The notes below the pieces were generated by a model. That model was given only the letters and a program-made list of their open reading frames with translations. It made no database searches and was not told the origin of the DNA. Position numbers and translations under genes: made by a program. A stretch of DNA of 64,000 nucleotides from CAZELM01 sp964512995 (GTDB lineage Bacteria > CSSED10-310), in contig CAZELM010000001.1 of assembly GCA_964512995.1 (NCBI GenBank), forward strand, positions 124,001 through 188,000. The letters are read 5' to 3'. Below, piece after piece: positions 1-9,338 of the stretch. Within the stretch, counting starts at the first letter, position 1; the number at the start of each line of letters is the position of its first letter.

Positions 1-316
1 TCAATCCACCCCGACGATATTTATCTCTGTCGATGATATCATCATGAACGAGTGTCCATGTATGGGTCATCTCGATGGCGATGGCAACGGGAAGAGCGGA
101 TATGGGATCACCTCCCACCGCTCCTGCCGCGGCACATACCAATCCCGGTCGAAGGTGCTTACCACCTCGCAGAGAATAGTCCAGGATATGGTGTTTGATT
201 GGACCATCCGGAAGACGTGCCACGAACTGTGACGAGAGCAGTTTGTCCCGGATTTGTCTACCAGTGTTCTTTAGAAAACGATTCAGCCTCTCCGTATGCG
301 TATCGTCTGTTAGCAT
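1..316 (-). CDS. Polyprenyl synthetase (isoprenyl diphosphate synthase), N-terminal part; runs off the left edge
   Basis: The minus strand reads 105 codons from an ATG at 316 to the window edge. The translation has the trans-prenyltransferase pattern: the GGKHLRPG motif at residues 51-58, which binds the isopentenyl diphosphate side, and then the first aspartate-rich motif LVHDDIID at about 89-96, which chelates Mg for the allylic diphosphate. Enzymes of this family extend isoprenyl chains for quinones or lipid carriers; chain length cannot be judged from this part. The ATG shares its A with the TGA stop of the upstream gene (TGATG), so translation is probably coupled to the proteasome-like pair upstream. 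The C-terminal two thirds, including the second aspartate-rich motif, lie outside the window. Confidence 0.9.
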   Translation of the reverse strand, partial: MLTDDTHTERLNRFLKNTGRQIRDKLLSSQFVARLPDGPIKHHILDYSLRGGKHLRPGLVCAAAGAVGGDPISALPVAIAIEMTHTWTLVHDDIIDRDKYRRGGL

Positions 317-1356
317 CACATTTTTTCGGGGTAACCGCGTAAGAAGTCGAACAGTGAATCGGGTGACGTGACAGATTTCCAGAATTTTTCATCCACTGCT
401 TCCCAGTTTCCATCTCCCCACACTATTTCTTCGACCAGTTCCAATGCTCGTTTTTTAGGAAGGAAACGGGCTTCCCATGCGAGCACGATTTCTGAAGCGA
501 GTTTGGATCGGTCATCATTGATCGTCCGCAACCGGTCTTGTGGCGGTTTTTTCCCGTCAATGAGAATGATGTTGAGATACCCCTCAACGCCGATATCATG
601 ACGGCAGGCAGCGTTCACTGCATTGATCATCTCGAATAATCCTTCCACCGGATGGATGGCTCCCCGGCGTTCCAGGACTGTTTTCCGGTTGCTGTATTCC
701 GTCATATAGAGTGTTGCGAGATCCCGGCCTGAACCATCAGCCAGAAATATTTCCTGAACAGGATGATAGCCGTATTCGATCATGGACAGACTGAAAATCC
801 GGAATCCTTCTTTGGGTTCGTATCCCGCAATGATTCCGGCATTCAGGAAAACGGAAGTCATTTCACCGGAGCGGCCTTTCCATGTGATGGCATCGTGTAT
901 GGCATTGATCGTCTCCTTGTCTTTGATATCGATCTTTTTTCCGTTTTTCTCATAATATCCACGACAGAAATCATTCACGTTAAATCCATACCGACCGGCG
1001 ATGGTCTGGTCGATGTGCGATCGTTTCAGGTTTGTTTGAGCTTCGAACGCCCATTCTGCAAGTTTCTCAATGGTAATAAACGTCTCCGGAATCGTGCCTT
1101 TTTTACCTTTCAACTTGTCGTATTCCAGACGTACTTTTTTCAGGATATTGAATTTCAACTCATCCCCGATGGTCGATGTGCCGGTATTCCCATAACAGGC
1201 TACAATGCCTTGTTCATCCGTAACATCAACAGGAACGACCGATTTGATTTTGTCTGCTGAGTTGATAATCATATTTTCAGGATTCCAGCCACGCTGTTCA
1301 TCGCACACCAAGGCACCTGAAAATTCATTGAAGCGGATGGCATTGATCGATGTCAT
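316..1356 (-). CDS. Putative proteasome-fold (Ntn-hydrolase-like) protein, paralogue B
   Basis: 346 residues, clearly paralogous to the gene directly upstream (1353-2447), with which it overlaps by 4 bases (ATGA). Shared landmarks are FSGALVCDE near the N-terminus, GFNVNDFCRGYYEKNG in the middle and an AGYEPKEGFRIFSLS segment followed by a GSGRDLATLYMTEY stretch. This order (short N-terminal strand, G-x4-D turn, later GYD/E...G...GSG) resembles proteasome and HslV subunits. The N-terminus is M-T-S-I-N; Thr2 or Ser3 could be a nucleophile if the Met or a short propeptide is removed, but this is inference. No standard proteasome alpha/beta or accessory genes are visible. At about 340 residues it is longer than a usual 20S subunit. 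The downstream polyprenyl synthase start is fused to its stop. The function is not known to me. Confidence 0.75.
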   Translation of the reverse strand: MTSINAIRFNEFSGALVCDEQRGWNPENMIINSADKIKSVVPVDVTDEQGIVACYGNTGTSTIGDELKFNILKKVRLEYDKLKGKKGTIPETFITIEKLAEWAFEAQTNLKRSHIDQTIAGRYGFNVNDFCRGYYEKNGKKIDIKDKETINAIHDAITWKGRSGEMTSVFLNAGIIAGYEPKEGFRIFSLSMIEYGYHPVQEIFLADGSGRDLATLYMTEYSNRKTVLERRGAIHPVEGLFEMINAVNAACRHDIGVEGYLNIILIDGKKPPQDRLRTINDDRSKLASEIVLAWEARFLPKKRALELVEEIVWGDGNWEAVDEKFWKSVTSPDSLFDFLRGYPEKM

Positions 1357-2447
1357 GAGCGAACTCCTTCTGATTCCGATGTTGATTCAGCCAGATGATC
1401 GGGAGATTCCGGATAGGGTTGGAATTTATATCCTCTCAGCAATTTTCTGAGCTTCAGTGAATCGGATGTCGCCTGGAAGAGCTGGTGTTCAATCGTTTTG
1501 GGATCAACCCTGTTGAAAATCAGATCGCGCATTAAGGGATACAGGGTATCCTGAGTGATCAACTGATACTGATACGCTTTAACTAATTCCTTTGCTAATT
1601 GCATATAGGCATCGGCGATTTCGACGTATCGTTCGGTCAACGAGGCGGCATCTCCATTGATATAAATCATATTCAATCCACCACCCACTTCATGGAAATG
1701 ATCATAAGCTTTGAGCGTGGCTTCGATGAGTGCGATGGTTCCCCAGACTCGGTCGAATCCTTTTCTGCGTTGATCCAGAGTCAGTCGGTTCATGATTCTG
1801 GAAAATTCCACGCCTGCTCCATAAAATCCCGCTCCGATGGCCTCGAATCCTCCGGAAATCAATGAACAGACCGTGTTTTCAGCATTGATATGAAATCCTC
1901 GATATTTAAACTTGGGATCATACCCAACGACAACAGCTTTGTTTTGAAATATGTGACTGGTTTGTGATTTTGATTGAAACGTCACAATTCCTTTGGCGGA
2001 GTTTAAGACGGCATCCTGTTTGATATCGTATCGGGATCCGTTCTCTTCCCAGTAACCCTGATTTAACTCGTCAACATTGAAACCATAGAGATATTTCAAC
2101 ATGTCATCGATCTTGCGTCGACGGGTTTCCTGCATGGCCTGTCGCACCAGCAGAGCGATATCTTCGATGTCTGATATATCGGATTCGCCTTTTGATTTAT
2201 CGGGACCTTCATTGACAATCTTGCGGATTTTATTATGGGTTCTACGGATTACTTCTTCATGGAATCCTGGATGTCCCCAGCCTCCATAAGCAGCTTCCAT
2301 TCCCAGTGATTCCGAAATATCAGCAGGAATCAAGCGTCGGATATTATCCAGGAAAAAGGAACGTCTGCGACGAAGAAACCAATACTCTTCATCGCAAATC
2401 ATGGCTCCGGATGAAGCGCTGAATTGTAATGCAGTAACAATAGCCAT
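1353..2447 (-). CDS. Putative proteasome-fold (Ntn-hydrolase-like) protein, paralogue A
   Basis: 364 residues from an ATG at 2447. That start has a strong GGGAGG site 6 bases upstream; an in-frame ATG at 2480 lacks one. It resembles the downstream gene over most of its length: SSGAMICDE at residues 12-20, GFNVDELNQGYWEENG in the middle, then a VVGYDPK segment and GFEAIGAGFYGAG, which recall the GYD...GSG strand-helix region of proteasome subunits. The N-terminus is M-A-I-V-T. If the conserved Asp in CDE is equivalent to proteasome Asp17, the nucleophile position falls on Ile3, so this copy may be non-catalytic while its partner (Thr2/Ser3) may be active. A late motif, GGGLNMIYINGD, is also shared with the partner. 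It is probably the first gene of a three-gene operon ending in the prenyl synthase. Assignment rests on sequence patterns only. Confidence 0.75.
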   Translation of the reverse strand: MAIVTALQFSASSGAMICDEEYWFLRRRRSFFLDNIRRLIPADISESLGMEAAYGGWGHPGFHEEVIRRTHNKIRKIVNEGPDKSKGESDISDIEDIALLVRQAMQETRRRKIDDMLKYLYGFNVDELNQGYWEENGSRYDIKQDAVLNSAKGIVTFQSKSQTSHIFQNKAVVVGYDPKFKYRGFHINAENTVCSLISGGFEAIGAGFYGAGVEFSRIMNRLTLDQRRKGFDRVWGTIALIEATLKAYDHFHEVGGGLNMIYINGDAASLTERYVEIADAYMQLAKELVKAYQYQLITQDTLYPLMRDLIFNRVDPKTIEHQLFQATSDSLKLRKLLRGYKFQPYPESPDHLAESTSESEGVRS

Positions 2448-2685
2448 TGAAATCCTCCCTCTTACCATTCCATCGATCATTTCACGTTACACATCAGCTA
2501 CAGCCACTCGAAACAACGAGAGACTATATCACATCACTCACAAATCACAAACATCTGGATGTGTGTATTTCTTCATGGAAATCAGGTAATTGAATAACGT
2601 TATCATATGGACTTTTTTCGTGATTTACTCTAGCTCCTGAATTGATTGGAGGTTATACTTATACGTCAGGATAGGAGAGTCTGAT

Positions 2686-4245
2686 ATGGTACAGAAAGGT
2701 ACTGGGAGTTTTTGGGGGTTCATTCTGATGATGATAGGCGGTTTTATGGCGTGTGGTAATCAACCGGAATCACTTTCGACGCCCGAAAACTCCGGAAATA
2801 TTCTGAGGATTGGTTTGAGTGATGCACCCAGAACTCTGGACCCTCGGCTCTCTACGGATGTTGCTTCTGCTCGCATTCAGCAGTTGATTTTCAACTCCCT
2901 TGTAAAAAAAAATATCAATTCTGAAATCATACCAGATCTCGCGGAACGGTGGGAGATCATCGACAATAAAACCTATCGGTTTTTTTTACGAAAAAATATT
3001 CGGTTCCATGATGGATCCAAATTAACCGCTCGCGATGTGAAAGCGACTTTCGACAGTGTGTTGAGCGAGCAGTTGGCTTCTCCAAAAAAAAATGCATACG
3101 ACAAGCTGAGCAGCATCTCAATAGAAGATGATTATACCATTGTCTTTCAGACATCTGAACCATTCGCTCCATTTTTGGTCAACATGATCCTCGGGATTTT
3201 GCCAAAATCAGAAGCAGAAAAATTGGATCCCAATATACCGATACAACCTATCGGAACTGGTCCGTTTTCACTTGAGTCCCAGAGTGGAGATGATACCATT
3301 GTGATTCGAGCTTTCGCGGAGCATTTTACCGGGCGACCCAAACTCGATCAAGTGATATTCAGGGTAATCCCGGATGATACTATTCGATTGATGGAACTGG
3401 AAAAAGGAGATATTGATTTTCTGCAGAACAGCGTACCGTTTGATGCTCTTGAGCAACTGCGGCAGAATGAAAAACTAAAAGTCGTCAGTGCTCCCGGAAC
3501 GACCTTTTTCTATATGGGTTTTAATTTTCGGTTAGATTACCCCTGTTCCAACCCATTGGTGCGCCGCGCGATAGCGATGGGGATCAATCGGGATGAGATC
3601 ATTCAGAGCCTGTTGAACAATACGGCGGTTCCCAGTGTGAGTGTGTTACCGGAAGGACATTGGGCTTTCAACACGTCGCTTACTCAAATTCCCTTCAATC
3701 CCGCGCAAGCTGAAAGATTATTGGATGATGCGGGATATCCTCGGAAAAACGGCATGCGGTTTACGCTTGAGTTCAAATGTTCTCAAAACAAGCAAAGCCA
3801 GCAATTGGCAGAGGTTATTCAGGCTCAATTCCAGGCAATAGGCATTGAAGTGACCATTCGATCTTTGGAATGGGGCACATTCTATGACGATGTTGTAAAA
3901 GGGAATTTCCAGACGTATATCCTTTCCTGGGTGGGAGTGACGGATCCGGATATATTTTTTAGCCTGTTTCACTCCGAAAGCATCCCTCCAAATGGAAGAA
4001 ACCGTGGACACTACCGCAATCCTGAAATGGACAAACTTCTGGAACAGGGAAGATGTATACTGGACACGCAACAGCGCACAGAGATCTATCATCGAATTCA
4101 GGGGATTGCGGCTGAAGACCTGCCATACGTTAATCTGTGGCATTCCAACAATATCGCAGTCATGAAAGAAGCACTCGTGGGATATCAGATGTACCCCGCA
4201 GGTGATTTTGATTCGATCGCCCGGCTTCAGTGGCGAAACCATTAG
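2686..4245 (+). CDS. ABC transporter substrate-binding lipoprotein, peptide/nickel (SBP family 5) type
   Basis: 519 residues. The N-terminus is a lipoprotein signal with lipobox GFMAC (Cys23). The mature part has the family-5 signature region LTARDVKATFDSV and the long two-lobed architecture of DppA/OppA, including a NPLVRRAIAMGINRDEI segment. It should bind peptides or similar small solutes at the outer face of the inner membrane and deliver them to the permease encoded immediately downstream. An AGGAG site precedes the ATG by 8 bases. Its 3' end nearly touches the fused permease gene. No ATPase gene follows; the only Opp/Dpp-type ATPases in the window are about 50 kb away on the other strand. 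Confidence 0.93.
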   Translation: MVQKGTGSFWGFILMMIGGFMACGNQPESLSTPENSGNILRIGLSDAPRTLDPRLSTDVASARIQQLIFNSLVKKNINSEIIPDLAERWEIIDNKTYRFFLRKNIRFHDGSKLTARDVKATFDSVLSEQLASPKKNAYDKLSSISIEDDYTIVFQTSEPFAPFLVNMILGILPKSEAEKLDPNIPIQPIGTGPFSLESQSGDDTIVIRAFAEHFTGRPKLDQVIFRVIPDDTIRLMELEKGDIDFLQNSVPFDALEQLRQNEKLKVVSAPGTTFFYMGFNFRLDYPCSNPLVRRAIAMGINRDEIIQSLLNNTAVPSVSVLPEGHWAFNTSLTQIPFNPAQAERLLDDAGYPRKNGMRFTLEFKCSQNKQSQQLAEVIQAQFQAIGIEVTIRSLEWGTFYDDVVKGNFQTYILSWVGVTDPDIFFSLFHSESIPPNGRNRGHYRNPEMDKLLEQGRCILDTQQRTEIYHRIQGIAAEDLPYVNLWHSNNIAVMKEALVGYQMYPAGDFDSIARLQWRNH

Positions 4246-4247
4246 CT

Positions 4248-6302
4248 ATGATTGAATATATCATTCGGCGACTTCTTCTTGTTTTTCCGGTTGTATTGGG
4301 TGTTTCTTTGCTGGTTTTTTTCATGATCCATCTGATTCCTGGAGATCCGGTCACGTTGATGCTGGGGGAATCCGCTCAATCCGCAGATATCGAAACACTC
4401 CGCAAGGAATTGCAGCTCGATCAGCCGTTAACCATCCAATTTATGTCTTTTATGAAAGGATTGCTGACGTTGGATCTGGGACATTCGCTTCATCGGCGAG
4501 TTTCTGTCGTGCAGATCTTGCTGGAGCGGATTCCAGCGACCATTGAACTGACACTGGTCAGCATGATTGCAGCACTCCTGATCGCAATGCCGCTAGGCAT
4601 TCTATCAGCGGTCAGAGTTAATTCCTTGTTTGATACGGGAGCGATGTTCTTTGCGTTATTGGGTGTTTCATTACCAAATTTTTGGTTGGGTCCGGTGTTG
4701 ATTCTCTATTTGTCGGTCCATCTCGATCTTTTGCCTGTTTCAGGCCGGCTGGGTTGGAGTTCATACATTCTTCCCGCTGTCACACTGGGCACATCACTGG
4801 CTGCGATATTGACCCGGATGATACGTTCGAGTTTATTGGAAGTATTGACGGCACAATACGTTGTAACAGCATACGCCAAGGGAGTATCCCGATCGAAAGT
4901 GATCATCAAACATGCCTTACGTAATGCATTGATCCCAGTTGTCACGATTATTGGTCTGCAATTTGGCGCGTTACTGGGGGGAAGTGTGATCACAGAAACC
5001 ATTTTTTCGTGGCCCGGGATAGGACGGGAACTGATAAAGGCGATTCAGGGACGTGATTTCCCGGTTGTGCAAGGATGTGTGTTGTTGATTTCATTTTCTT
5101 ATGTATTCGTGAATCTGATTACCGATCTTACATATGGGTTTCTGGATCCTCGTATACAATACACCGTCAAACGATTTTCTTTTTGGGAGATTATGCTTCA
5201 GGGAGCACGGTCACTTCGGTCGTTTGCTCGATGGTTTCCTGGAAATATTGTTTCCATCGGGGTAATTGCCCTCATTGTGATATCACCCGTTTATTTTGAC
5301 TGCACAAAGCGTTTATCATTGATCATTGGTGAGTGGGGCAGCATGATAGATCCCATCGGGAGTAATGGGCATTCAATGGGGTTATGGAAAACCGGTATCT
5401 TTTGGGTGATCAAGACGAGTATTTTACTGATTCCATTTATCATGCTGTATATCTGGCATCGACAGGATCCTCTCAGTTCCCGCAAGTTTTTTCGGAATCC
5501 GACTGCATTGATCAGCCTTGGTATTATTCTGTTGTTTTTATTTATTGGAATCTTCGGTCCGGATCTGGCTCCCCAAGATCCCTCTGAACAGAATCTGGGA
5601 TTGCGGCTCAGATCGCCTGGTTTGGATCATTGGTTTGGGACCGATCATCTGGGACGAGATCTGTTCAGTCGGATTTTAACGGGAGCACGCATTTCATTGT
5701 ATGTCGGCTTGATTGTCACGCTCATATCATCATGTATGGGTATCACAATCGGTATGATATCCGGTCTGTTTGGTGGATGGATCGATGATGTGATCATGCG
5801 GGTGGTGGATGTTCTGTTGGCATTTCCGGGTATTCTGCTGGCAATCGCTTTGGTTTCGGTCCTCGGACCGGACATCAACAATGTGATTATTGCATTGTGT
5901 TTGATGGGTTGGGTCGGGTATGCGCGATTAGCCAGAGGTCAAGTGCTGGGTGTAAAAGAGGAGGAGTATGTTCTCGCTGCAAGAGCATTGGGTGTCGGAT
6001 CGATCCGGATCATGTTTCGGCATCTGCTTCCTAATATCCTTGCTCCATTGATCATTCAGGCAACCTTGGGGATGGCGGGAGTTATTATCGCTGAAGCCGG
6101 TTTGTCGTTTCTGGGTTTGGGTGTTCAACCGCCGACTCCAAGTTGGGGAGGAATTCTGAATGCGGGAGTTGACTATTTTCGGACTGGCGCTCATATCACA
6201 TTGTTTCCCGGACTTGCCATCATGGTGGTGGTAATGGGATTTAATTTTCTGGGAGATGGTTTACGGGATGCATTGGATCCAAAGCATGCCAGTCAATGCT
6301 GA
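4248..6302 (+). CDS. Fused DppB-DppC peptide ABC transporter permease
   Basis: 684 residues from the ATG at 4248, just after the binding-protein stop; an in-frame GTG at 4230 would overlap that gene by 16 bases. Residues 1-305 are a full DppB-type permease: the LIPGDPVTLMLG segment, an EAA loop around AYAKGVSRSKVIIKHALRNA, and the typical end TYGFLDPRIQY. Residues 306-412 are a non-standard linker with two predicted membrane segments. Residues 413-684 are a full DppC-type permease with the HWFGTDHLGRDLFSR signature and its own EAA loop, AARALGVGSIRIMFRHLLPN. In most bacteria these are two separate chains. The reading frame is continuous with no sign of a frameshift, so the fusion looks genuine. 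It forms the membrane channel of a peptide importer. Confidence 0.93.
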   Translation: MIEYIIRRLLLVFPVVLGVSLLVFFMIHLIPGDPVTLMLGESAQSADIETLRKELQLDQPLTIQFMSFMKGLLTLDLGHSLHRRVSVVQILLERIPATIELTLVSMIAALLIAMPLGILSAVRVNSLFDTGAMFFALLGVSLPNFWLGPVLILYLSVHLDLLPVSGRLGWSSYILPAVTLGTSLAAILTRMIRSSLLEVLTAQYVVTAYAKGVSRSKVIIKHALRNALIPVVTIIGLQFGALLGGSVITETIFSWPGIGRELIKAIQGRDFPVVQGCVLLISFSYVFVNLITDLTYGFLDPRIQYTVKRFSFWEIMLQGARSLRSFARWFPGNIVSIGVIALIVISPVYFDCTKRLSLIIGEWGSMIDPIGSNGHSMGLWKTGIFWVIKTSILLIPFIMLYIWHRQDPLSSRKFFRNPTALISLGIILLFLFIGIFGPDLAPQDPSEQNLGLRLRSPGLDHWFGTDHLGRDLFSRILTGARISLYVGLIVTLISSCMGITIGMISGLFGGWIDDVIMRVVDVLLAFPGILLAIALVSVLGPDINNVIIALCLMGWVGYARLARGQVLGVKEEEYVLAARALGVGSIRIMFRHLLPNILAPLIIQATLGMAGVIIAEAGLSFLGLGVQPPTPSWGGILNAGVDYFRTGAHITLFPGLAIMVVVMGFNFLGDGLRDALDPKHASQC

Positions 6303-6321
6303 TATACGCTGCGGACTTCAC

Positions 6322-7056
6322 TCATTGTACCACGACGATCAAGCCCAGCGAATTGGGGTGATACGGTTTTCCTTCGAAAGTGCTATACCATTCCATGGAG
6401 TTGAACCCGGAGTTGCTCAGCAGGTTTTCCAATTCCATTTTTTTCAACGGGTATAATAAAGTTGAATCAGTGAATTTAGCGCGTTTTTCTTTCACTGTTA
6501 ACACAGTCAGAAATTCAATATTTTGTATCTCTTCTGAGAACAGATAGTAACGTTCGAATCGGATTAGATTATTCTCTATCACGGGGAGTTTTGATTTTTT
6601 TTGCGCCAGGATGTGATCATAATTGACTATCTGAATGAGGCATTTCCCGCCTGGTTTTAAGATTTTTCTGGTTCCCATTAAAAAGGTTTTGATGATATTG
6701 TGCCCAAGCAGATGCGCCAGCGTGTTTCCCAGGCAGACCACCATATCGAATGAATTTTTTGTGAAATCTTCAGAAATATTCTCCATGTCATTGGCATAAA
6801 AAAGCACTTGATTCGCTATCAGGTTGTCATTTTGGATTTTGGAATTGGCATGAGCAATCATACTTCTGTCGTTGTCTATTCCAATGACTTTATGCCCCTG
6901 CATGGCGAGGTTGATAGAGAGTGTTCCGGTTGCACATCCGACATCCAGTATACACGCAGGAGATACGGATAGATTTCTGAGGAGGAATTGAATCCTCGCT
7001 TCCGATAATGGAAAGATGGCATCATAATACGATGTAAGAGATTGATAGGTAGACAT
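6322..7056 (-). CDS. Class I SAM-dependent methyltransferase
   Basis: 244 residues with a Rossmann-type SAM-binding core. Motif I is ILDVGCATGTLSINLA at about residues 36-51, followed by an acidic strand end VIGIDNDRSMI and a later DMVVCLGNTLAHL. This arrangement suits small-molecule or protein methyltransferases of the Methyltransf_11/25 type; the substrate cannot be told from sequence. It is the last gene of a minus-strand group with ogt (25-base gap) and the DUF3352-like lipoprotein gene, and it converges on the permease gene with only 19 bases between them. The ribosome site before the ATG is weak (AGGA about 14 bases upstream), so the start is moderately sure. Confidence 0.85.
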   Translation of the reverse strand: MSTYQSLTSYYDAIFPLSEARIQFLLRNLSVSPACILDVGCATGTLSINLAMQGHKVIGIDNDRSMIAHANSKIQNDNLIANQVLFYANDMENISEDFTKNSFDMVVCLGNTLAHLLGHNIIKTFLMGTRKILKPGGKCLIQIVNYDHILAQKKSKLPVIENNLIRFERYYLFSEEIQNIEFLTVLTVKEKRAKFTDSTLLYPLKKMELENLLSNSGFNSMEWYSTFEGKPYHPNSLGLIVVVQ

Positions 7057-7080
7057 GGCTATGAGAATGGTCCTATGGAG

Positions 7081-7653
7081 TCACGCCGCATTGCCTCTGA
7101 GATGTTTCATTGGATCAATGAAAAAACCAGGTGAAACGTCGATGCCTTCAGATTCGAGAAGTGCCTGTTTGGTTGATAGTCCTCCGCTTCCAGAGTAACC
7201 TGTCAGCAATCCATTTACCGATACCACACGATGACACGGGATGAATGGCGCTACGGGATTCCTTCGCATCGCTGCTCCTACAGCACGTACCGCGTTTTTA
7301 TTTGCTGTCTGTTTGGCAAGTTCTGAGTAGCTTACCAGTGTTCCCGCTGGAACATGCATCAGTAGGTAGGTGTAGATTTTTTTTTGAAATGGCGTCCAGA
7401 ATGAAGAGTCGAACAAAATAGCACCACTGCTGTGAGAGGTGAAAAACGATTGAATGGAATCCGACCATGGGGGATTTGTGTCATGGCAGAGCCGATGAGA
7501 TGAAGAGAGTGATGCAGTTAATTCGGCGATGGCTGCTTCATGTGTCGTATGAAAAAAACTTGTTTTAATCAAACCATTTTCCGATGCAGCAGCGGACAAC
7601 CATCCAAATGGTGTATGAATCGCATGTGTTGTCAAGGGTATGGATTTGTGCAT
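7081..7653 (-). CDS. ogt: Methylated-DNA--[protein]-cysteine S-methyltransferase
   Basis: 190 residues. The C-terminal domain has the active-site motif PCHRVV, whose Cys accepts methyl groups from O6-methylguanine, preceded by the helix-turn-helix region VRAVGAAMRRNPVAPFI and followed by GLLTGYSGG-like and KQALLESEG sequences typical of Ogt/MGMT. The N-terminal domain is short and divergent. The enzyme repairs alkylated DNA by suicidal transfer and needs no partner. It sits between the DUF3352-like gene (20-base gap) and a SAM methyltransferase gene on the same strand. A GAGG lies very close to the ATG, so the exact start is less certain than the product. No adaptive-response regulator (Ada N-terminal domain) is fused. 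Confidence 0.93.
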   Translation of the reverse strand: MHKSIPLTTHAIHTPFGWLSAAASENGLIKTSFFHTTHEAAIAELTASLSSSHRLCHDTNPPWSDSIQSFFTSHSSGAILFDSSFWTPFQKKIYTYLLMHVPAGTLVSYSELAKQTANKNAVRAVGAAMRRNPVAPFIPCHRVVSVNGLLTGYSGSGGLSTKQALLESEGIDVSPGFFIDPMKHLRGNAA

Positions 7654-7673
7654 TCCTCAGTCTTTCTAAAAAA

Positions 7674-9338
7674 TCAGGAAAACCGGATTTCTATATGATA
7701 AAGAACATAGGGTTCCTCCACCCGTATGTCCGTATAAAAACTGCGAAGCAGCGCCATTTTTTTCAGTGCGGTCTGGATCTCATCCGGGTTTAATTTTTTA
7801 GGAATGAATAATCGATAATTATCAATCAGATTGCTCAATGTCGACATGATTTCAGATGTATCAATAAATTGAAAAGCGAGTATCTCCGGATCAGATTCGG
7901 CTTGAGCATCATGAAATTTTTCGGTTGTGAAGAGTGTTGCTTTTTTTCCGTGAAATGCATCCAGGGCATTTATAAATCCTTTGGATGATGTTGCTATGAA
8001 CAACACATCATCAGTAACTGCGTATCCTGGAGCTAGTCCCTGACCGAGTATGGGTATATAACGGAACGGAATGTCATCGATCAGCGATTCCTTGAACTGA
8101 ATGTGAGAATCTGAATATTTGGCGGTAATGACCCCCTCGATCCGATGCATAAAATCCATTACTTTATTACTATCTGTGACACCAATACCCATCACAGTTT
8201 CAGGAATGGGTACAAAGTCCTGATTGTTGACCTCCTGGATCGCAAAAAAACCACCTTCTCCTGCCCATGTCCGGATCTCCTCTTCGAAATCGGTTCCAAA
8301 CTGATTGTGGAACTCTTTCATCATTTCGGTCCAGATATCAAGTTCATGTGCCTGACCAAGTTTGACTATTTTAGTTTTCTGGCTTTCCATCAGATCCTGC
8401 CAGCGAATAGCGCCGGCTGAAGCTAACAATGTTTTTTCCGGAATCCATCTTGCCAGATCATCAATGGTGCTGTATTTTCCCATGACCTTTTTAAATGAGG
8501 CGTCTTCAGATAAGGACGCTGCAGTGACCGATTCCAGTCCGGTATCGGAAAGTCGCCAACCTGCAATAATGTGATCATAATCAGCCAAAGAAATAGAGAT
8601 ATCGGGAGATTCTTCTCCACTGACATTATTGATAACTTGCTGGACATATTCTGTGTTGACATAGAAAAAACTGTCGAAATCATCAATCTGTTTGACAGAG
8701 GCCTGAAATGATTCATTCTCAAGTAATGTCTTCGTATCACCATCCAGCATCAGATCCAATGACTGGTGAGCAGTCTCAATATCTGCCGTGAAAAAGAGGT
8801 AGTCTTCTACAAAAAAATAAGCGATCTCTGAGAGAGGAGGCTGGACTTTGACCAGAGTAATACTGGTTTTTTGATATTTTTCTGTTCTAATTTGATCGTT
8901 ACCGGAGTATTGCTGAAGGCGATTCACAATCTGAAGCGCTTTCGCTTTGGCTCCTAATTCCATTATCATCACAAATTTCGGAATATCCGACCCGGGATAC
9001 ACGGCCATGTCTACTTGTTTTCCAAAAAGGAGCATGAATGTTTCTTTGTTCAGCGGGATGGCAGTTTCGTTTGAAGGATTCCCGTTTGCACTGAGTAAAT
9101 CTTGAAACATTTCCTGAATTTGTGGTTCTTTCCATAGTTCAAGTGATACCAGTTCGTTTGAGAGTTTCGTTTGTGTAAATGTTTCCCAGAACTCTGCAAG
9201 ATTGGTAAATCGAAGATACAATGCGCTGTTCTCAGGAATCGGCAGGCGGTCTTTGGGGGATCTTGAGGAACAGCCACTCAGAAATAAAACTGCGAGAATG
9301 CCAATCCACACTTTTAATGCCAGACTTCGAAAAATCAT
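7674..9338 (-). CDS. DUF3352-like lipoprotein of unknown function
   Basis: 554 residues from the ATG at 9338, chosen because AGGAG lies 9 bases upstream; an in-frame start at 9392 has none. The lipobox LFLSGC gives acylated Cys23. The mature part begins with PENSALYLRFTNLAEFWETF and contains repeated stretches such as FFYVNTEYVQQVIN and AYFFVEDYLFFTADIETAH. This layout resembles DUF3352-type proteins (large alpha/beta, often periplasmic, function unknown), but I offer that only as a resemblance. It is probably the promoter-proximal gene of a group with ogt and a methyltransferase. No catalytic motif is visible. Confidence 0.7.
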   Translation of the reverse strand: MIFRSLALKVWIGILAVLFLSGCSSRSPKDRLPIPENSALYLRFTNLAEFWETFTQTKLSNELVSLELWKEPQIQEMFQDLLSANGNPSNETAIPLNKETFMLLFGKQVDMAVYPGSDIPKFVMIMELGAKAKALQIVNRLQQYSGNDQIRTEKYQKTSITLVKVQPPLSEIAYFFVEDYLFFTADIETAHQSLDLMLDGDTKTLLENESFQASVKQIDDFDSFFYVNTEYVQQVINNVSGEESPDISISLADYDHIIAGWRLSDTGLESVTAASLSEDASFKKVMGKYSTIDDLARWIPEKTLLASAGAIRWQDLMESQKTKIVKLGQAHELDIWTEMMKEFHNQFGTDFEEEIRTWAGEGGFFAIQEVNNQDFVPIPETVMGIGVTDSNKVMDFMHRIEGVITAKYSDSHIQFKESLIDDIPFRYIPILGQGLAPGYAVTDDVLFIATSSKGFINALDAFHGKKATLFTTEKFHDAQAESDPEILAFQFIDTSEIMSTLSNLIDNYRLFIPKKLNPDEIQTALKKMALLRSFYTDIRVEEPYVLYHIEIRFS

